64,000 nt of DNA from Rhizobium sp. 18055 (GTDB taxonomy: Bacteria > Pseudomonadota > Alphaproteobacteria > Rhizobiales > Rhizobiaceae): assembly GCF_902706285.1 (NCBI RefSeq), contig NZ_CACSKD010000008.1:186001-250000 (forward strand), given 5' to 3'. Of this stretch, positions 61,543-64,000 are shown piece after piece. The position numbers were made by a program, and so were the translations under genes. The notes under the pieces were generated by a model. That model saw only the letters and a program-made list of their open reading frames with translations, was not told the DNA's origin and did not search any database. Position 1 is the first letter of the stretch, and every line of letters starts with the position of its first letter.

Positions 61543-61656
61543 AAATGCCGACGTAAGCCAGCATACCCAAATTTTGCGCAGGGAATTTGATACCAGACGC
61601 AGCACGAGGCAGGTTTTAGCCGATGCCAAAACCGTTGCTCTCCGGGGGACGATATC

Positions 61657-62760
61657 TTGAAAATTGCCATGATTGGCTCAAGGGGCCTGGGAACATCATA
61701 TGGCGGCATCGAGCGGGTGCTGGACGCCGTCTGCCCCGAACTCGTAGCGTTGGGACATGAGGTCGACGTCTTCGCGGCAGCGATGTCGACATCCAGTGAG
61801 CTGCCGGGTCTGAAGGTCGTCAGGGTTCCCTGCGTCCGCGGCAAGCATAGCGAGACCATTTCGCGCAGCGTTTTGTCACTGTCGCGCGCCGTTGGCCGAT
61901 ATGACGTCGTGCACTTTCACGCGATCGGTCCCGGGATCCTCTCCGTCGCGACGCAACTCCTCGGCCAGCCGGCTGTCGTTACCATTCACGGGCTCGACCA
62001 AAGGCGCGATAAATGGGGGGTAGTCGCCAAGTCCTGCCTGTCTCTCGCCGAGGACATTATCGTCAAGTGCGCCGATCGCGTGACGGTGGTATCCGAGGAC
62101 CTTCGTCGACACTTTCTCGAACGCCATGATCTCAGAACGTCATACATTCCGAATGGCCTGCCGACCGTGGCGCAGGTACCGCGCGGTCCCGTCCTGGCAA
62201 GCCTCGGACTTCTCAAGCGCCGCTACATTTTCTTTGCCAGCCGGCTGACTGTGGAGAAGGGATGCCACGACCTTATCGAGGCACATGCGGGTCTGGACAA
62301 TGACGTCGCTCTCGTGATTGCCGGCAAGGCCCTCCAGCCAGACTATGAGGCCCACCTCAGGCAGCTTGCTGGTCGTGATGTAATGTTCGTTGGTCATCGC
62401 AGCGGGCGTGAACTGCAGGAACTTTACAGCAATGCCGCGCTGTTTGTCCTGCCGTCTTACCTGGAGGGCATGTCGATGGCTCTGCTGGAGGCTATGGCCT
62501 ATGGCGTACCGATTGTCGTCAGCGATATTCCCGAAAACAGGAGAGTGGTCGGCAACGATGCCATTTGCTTCCCTGTCCACGATGTCCGCGGCCTCGCCGA
62601 AGCGCTGCGCCTTGCTCTGGCCCAGCGCAGCGACACAACCCGTCACACCGCAAAGTGGCCGACATGGGCCAACATCGCCAAGCAGTACGGCGACGTCTAT
62701 CACCGGGTTACAGCCCAGCCGGTCGCTATGATGGGCACACTTTACGGGAACGCGCCGTGA
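61657..62760 (+). CDS. Family 4 glycosyltransferase
   Basis: A 367-aa cytoplasmic GT-B enzyme: N-terminal MIGSRGLGTSYGGIERVLDA, VVHFHAIGPGILS, TIHGLDQRRDKWG, TSYIPNGLPT, then the GT4 donor lobe FASRLTVEKGCHDLIEAHAG and the retaining-GT motif PSYLEGMSMALLEAMAYGVP. It starts with a TTG at 61657 (GGGGGAC upstream). It would add a sugar to a lipid-linked or growing exopolysaccharide. The flippase gene overlaps its stop as GTGA. Confidence 0.92.
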   Translation: MKIAMIGSRGLGTSYGGIERVLDAVCPELVALGHEVDVFAAAMSTSSELPGLKVVRVPCVRGKHSETISRSVLSLSRAVGRYDVVHFHAIGPGILSVATQLLGQPAVVTIHGLDQRRDKWGVVAKSCLSLAEDIIVKCADRVTVVSEDLRRHFLERHDLRTSYIPNGLPTVAQVPRGPVLASLGLLKRRYIFFASRLTVEKGCHDLIEAHAGLDNDVALVIAGKALQPDYEAHLRQLAGRDVMFVGHRSGRELQELYSNAALFVLPSYLEGMSMALLEAMAYGVPIVVSDIPENRRVVGNDAICFPVHDVRGLAEALRLALAQRSDTTRHTAKWPTWANIAKQYGDVYHRVTAQPVAMMGTLYGNAP

Positions 62761-63980
62761 AGCCGACGCCTCTACCCGCCAGCCGATTTCAACGCATCCT
62801 CGCAGCGGGTTTTGCGACGCGAACGATCCTGTTCGCACGGCTGTTGCAAAACGCCAACGGCTTCCTGTTGACCACGATCGTCGCCGGTCGCTATGGTTTG
62901 GATGCCGTGGGCACGTTGACCCTGGCCACCATTCCCATCACACTGGTGACGCTGTTTGGAACATTCGGGCTGCACTTCCGATTTGCGCAGATCGACGCCA
63001 ACCACTCCATTCTCAATACACTCGGATTGATCTCGGCCGTCGTCTCGTTGCCGATCATCCTGGGCGTCTCGCTGGCGTTCGCATTCATCTTCGGACACAG
63101 CCAGCACGAGCAATTCCAGCTCGCAGTCATCGCATTGTCGTCGCCATTCTTTGCACAATGCAACGTGATGAATGCGCTTCAGGTCCTGCAAAACAGGCAG
63201 GTCCACAGCATCATCAGTCCCGGCATGAACATGCTGGGTCTCGGTCTTGGTGCTTTTTCGCAGGATTTCAGTACTTTTTGCGTGTGGGTTCTCGTCTTCC
63301 GGGTGCTTGGCATTGTCATTCCATACGCCCTTCTGCCACACGATTTCAGTAACCTTCGTCAGACGGCAAAGCAGCTGGGCAGCGGTTTGCGTTTCCTGTT
63401 CTCCGACGCTGTCCTGATCCTGAGCGATAATCTCATTTTGCTTCTTAGCGCACATGTCCTCACGCGGGCGGACCTTGGCATTCTCGGCATCTGCCGGCAG
63501 TTGTTGACGGCGAGCGACACCCCCGGTTGGGCGAACATGCAATCTTCCTACCCCAGACTTGTCGCTGAAGGTGATCGGTATTTCCATCAACTGACACAGG
63601 TCATGTTCCGTACCGGCGCTTTCCTAGGTGTTGTGGTTACAGCCTTGGCTTTCCTTGCCGGTGCACTGGTGTTTCATGTTCAGAACCTGTGGTTTTATAC
63701 CGCGATTCTGATGGTATCGGCACCGGCACGCTACGTCGTCTTGACAATTGAAACGCAGCTCAAGGCCAAGGGAGCAATCAGCGTCGCCAATTGGCTGACC
63801 GGTCTTCGAGCCATAGCCGGTTTTGTCGTCATCGGCACGGCAACGGTCCTCAACGGTTTGCTCGGCCATATCGTCGCCCTCGCCGGCTTCTTCGTCGTGC
63901 TTGCGCTCGTTGAGTCTTTGCTATCGAAGCGCAAAAAACAGGGGCGTTCTGCCATCGTGATGACGGGGAAAAGGCTATGA
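62757..63980 (+). CDS. Polysaccharide flippase (Wzx/MATE-like membrane protein)
   Basis: A 407-aa protein with about ten to twelve hydrophobic helices (NGFLLTTIVAGRYGLDAVGT, LGLISAVVSLPIILGVSLAF, LGVVVTALAFLAGALVFHV, ending GFFVVLALVESLLSKRKKQG). The helix pattern and the charged DAVLILSDNLILLL segment fit Wzx/O-antigen flippases that move lipid-linked repeat units across the inner membrane. I start at the GTG at 62757 that overlaps the glycosyltransferase stop; the longer frame from 62565 lies inside that gene. Confidence 0.85.
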   Translation: MKPTPLPASRFQRILAAGFATRTILFARLLQNANGFLLTTIVAGRYGLDAVGTLTLATIPITLVTLFGTFGLHFRFAQIDANHSILNTLGLISAVVSLPIILGVSLAFAFIFGHSQHEQFQLAVIALSSPFFAQCNVMNALQVLQNRQVHSIISPGMNMLGLGLGAFSQDFSTFCVWVLVFRVLGIVIPYALLPHDFSNLRQTAKQLGSGLRFLFSDAVLILSDNLILLLSAHVLTRADLGILGICRQLLTASDTPGWANMQSSYPRLVAEGDRYFHQLTQVMFRTGAFLGVVVTALAFLAGALVFHVQNLWFYTAILMVSAPARYVVLTIETQLKAKGAISVANWLTGLRAIAGFVVIGTATVLNGLLGHIVALAGFFVVLALVESLLSKRKKQGRSAIVMTGKRL

Positions 63981-64000
63981 CAGCTCATCGCCTGACGTTT
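63977..64000 (+). CDS. Start of a further exopolysaccharide-cluster gene, partial
   Basis: ATG at 63977 overlaps the flippase stop (ATGA) and follows GGGAAAAGG, so a coupled gene is very likely; only eight codons (MTAHRLTF) are inside the window. Product unknown. Confidence 0.5.

Noticed and set aside
1..64000. CRISPR arrays, tRNA and rRNA genes, phage genes, plasmid replication genes
   Set aside because: No regular spaced repeats, cloverleaf-like or rRNA sequence, or rep/par/capsid proteins were recognised.

Overview
The window looks like an accessory region (megaplasmid or genomic island) of a Rhizobiales bacterium close to Rhizobium/Agrobacterium/Sinorhizobium. The basis is gene content: SyrB-like proteins, an Omp25-type barrel, a one-domain cold-shock protein, many solute-binding-protein ABC transporters with FCD-type GntR regulators, and moderately high GC coding sequence. 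No rRNA, tRNA, CRISPR array or replication origin was seen.

Layout. 1-2.8 kb: a decaying polyamine-type ABC transporter (permease running off the edge, binding protein with an internal deletion and frameshift, ATPase without a Walker A). 2.9-5.2 kb: SyrB-like small proteins and a cold-shock protein. 5.6-7.3 kb: two convergent transglutaminase-like proteins. 7.6-20.9 kb: a minus-strand catabolic operon (HyuA, HyuB, sugar-type ABC ATPase, two permeases, binding protein, UxaA-family dehydratase) with a divergent GntR regulator. The ATPase gene is split by a complete group II intron lying antisense to it; removing bases 13452-15685 restores a 503-codon frame exactly. 21.3-25 kb: an outer-membrane barrel, a DUF3313-type lipoprotein and a two-component system. 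25.4-28.8 kb: a dehydrogenase fragment, a large SARP/TPR regulator followed by an unrecognised 72-aa protein, and an IS5-type remnant. 29-33 kb: an NMT1/SsuABC-type transporter with an inverted M20D amidohydrolase.

33.3-48 kb holds a catecholate siderophore locus on the minus strand: TonB receptor, O-methyltransferase, FepB-like protein, EntC, EntE, isochorismatase, stand-alone aryl carrier protein, EntF-like NRPS (C-A-PCP-TE with a serine specificity code), EntA and an esterase, with a divergent AraC regulator. The predicted product is a 2,3-dihydroxybenzoyl-serine (enterobactin-like) siderophore. The usual EntB is split into two overlapping genes and an O-methyltransferase is added. IS110 and IS630 remnants flank the locus.

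48.6-57.7 kb: a class II aldolase, two tandem M19 dipeptidases, a complete Dpp/Opp transporter and a GntR regulator in one direction behind a perfect 18-bp palindrome. 58-64 kb: an ISL3 remnant, an unrecognised secreted protein, a long AT-rich gap, then the start of an exopolysaccharide cluster (Wzz/GumC-like protein, GT4 glycosyltransferase, flippase) running off the right edge.

All family calls come from motifs recognised by eye; no search was run.
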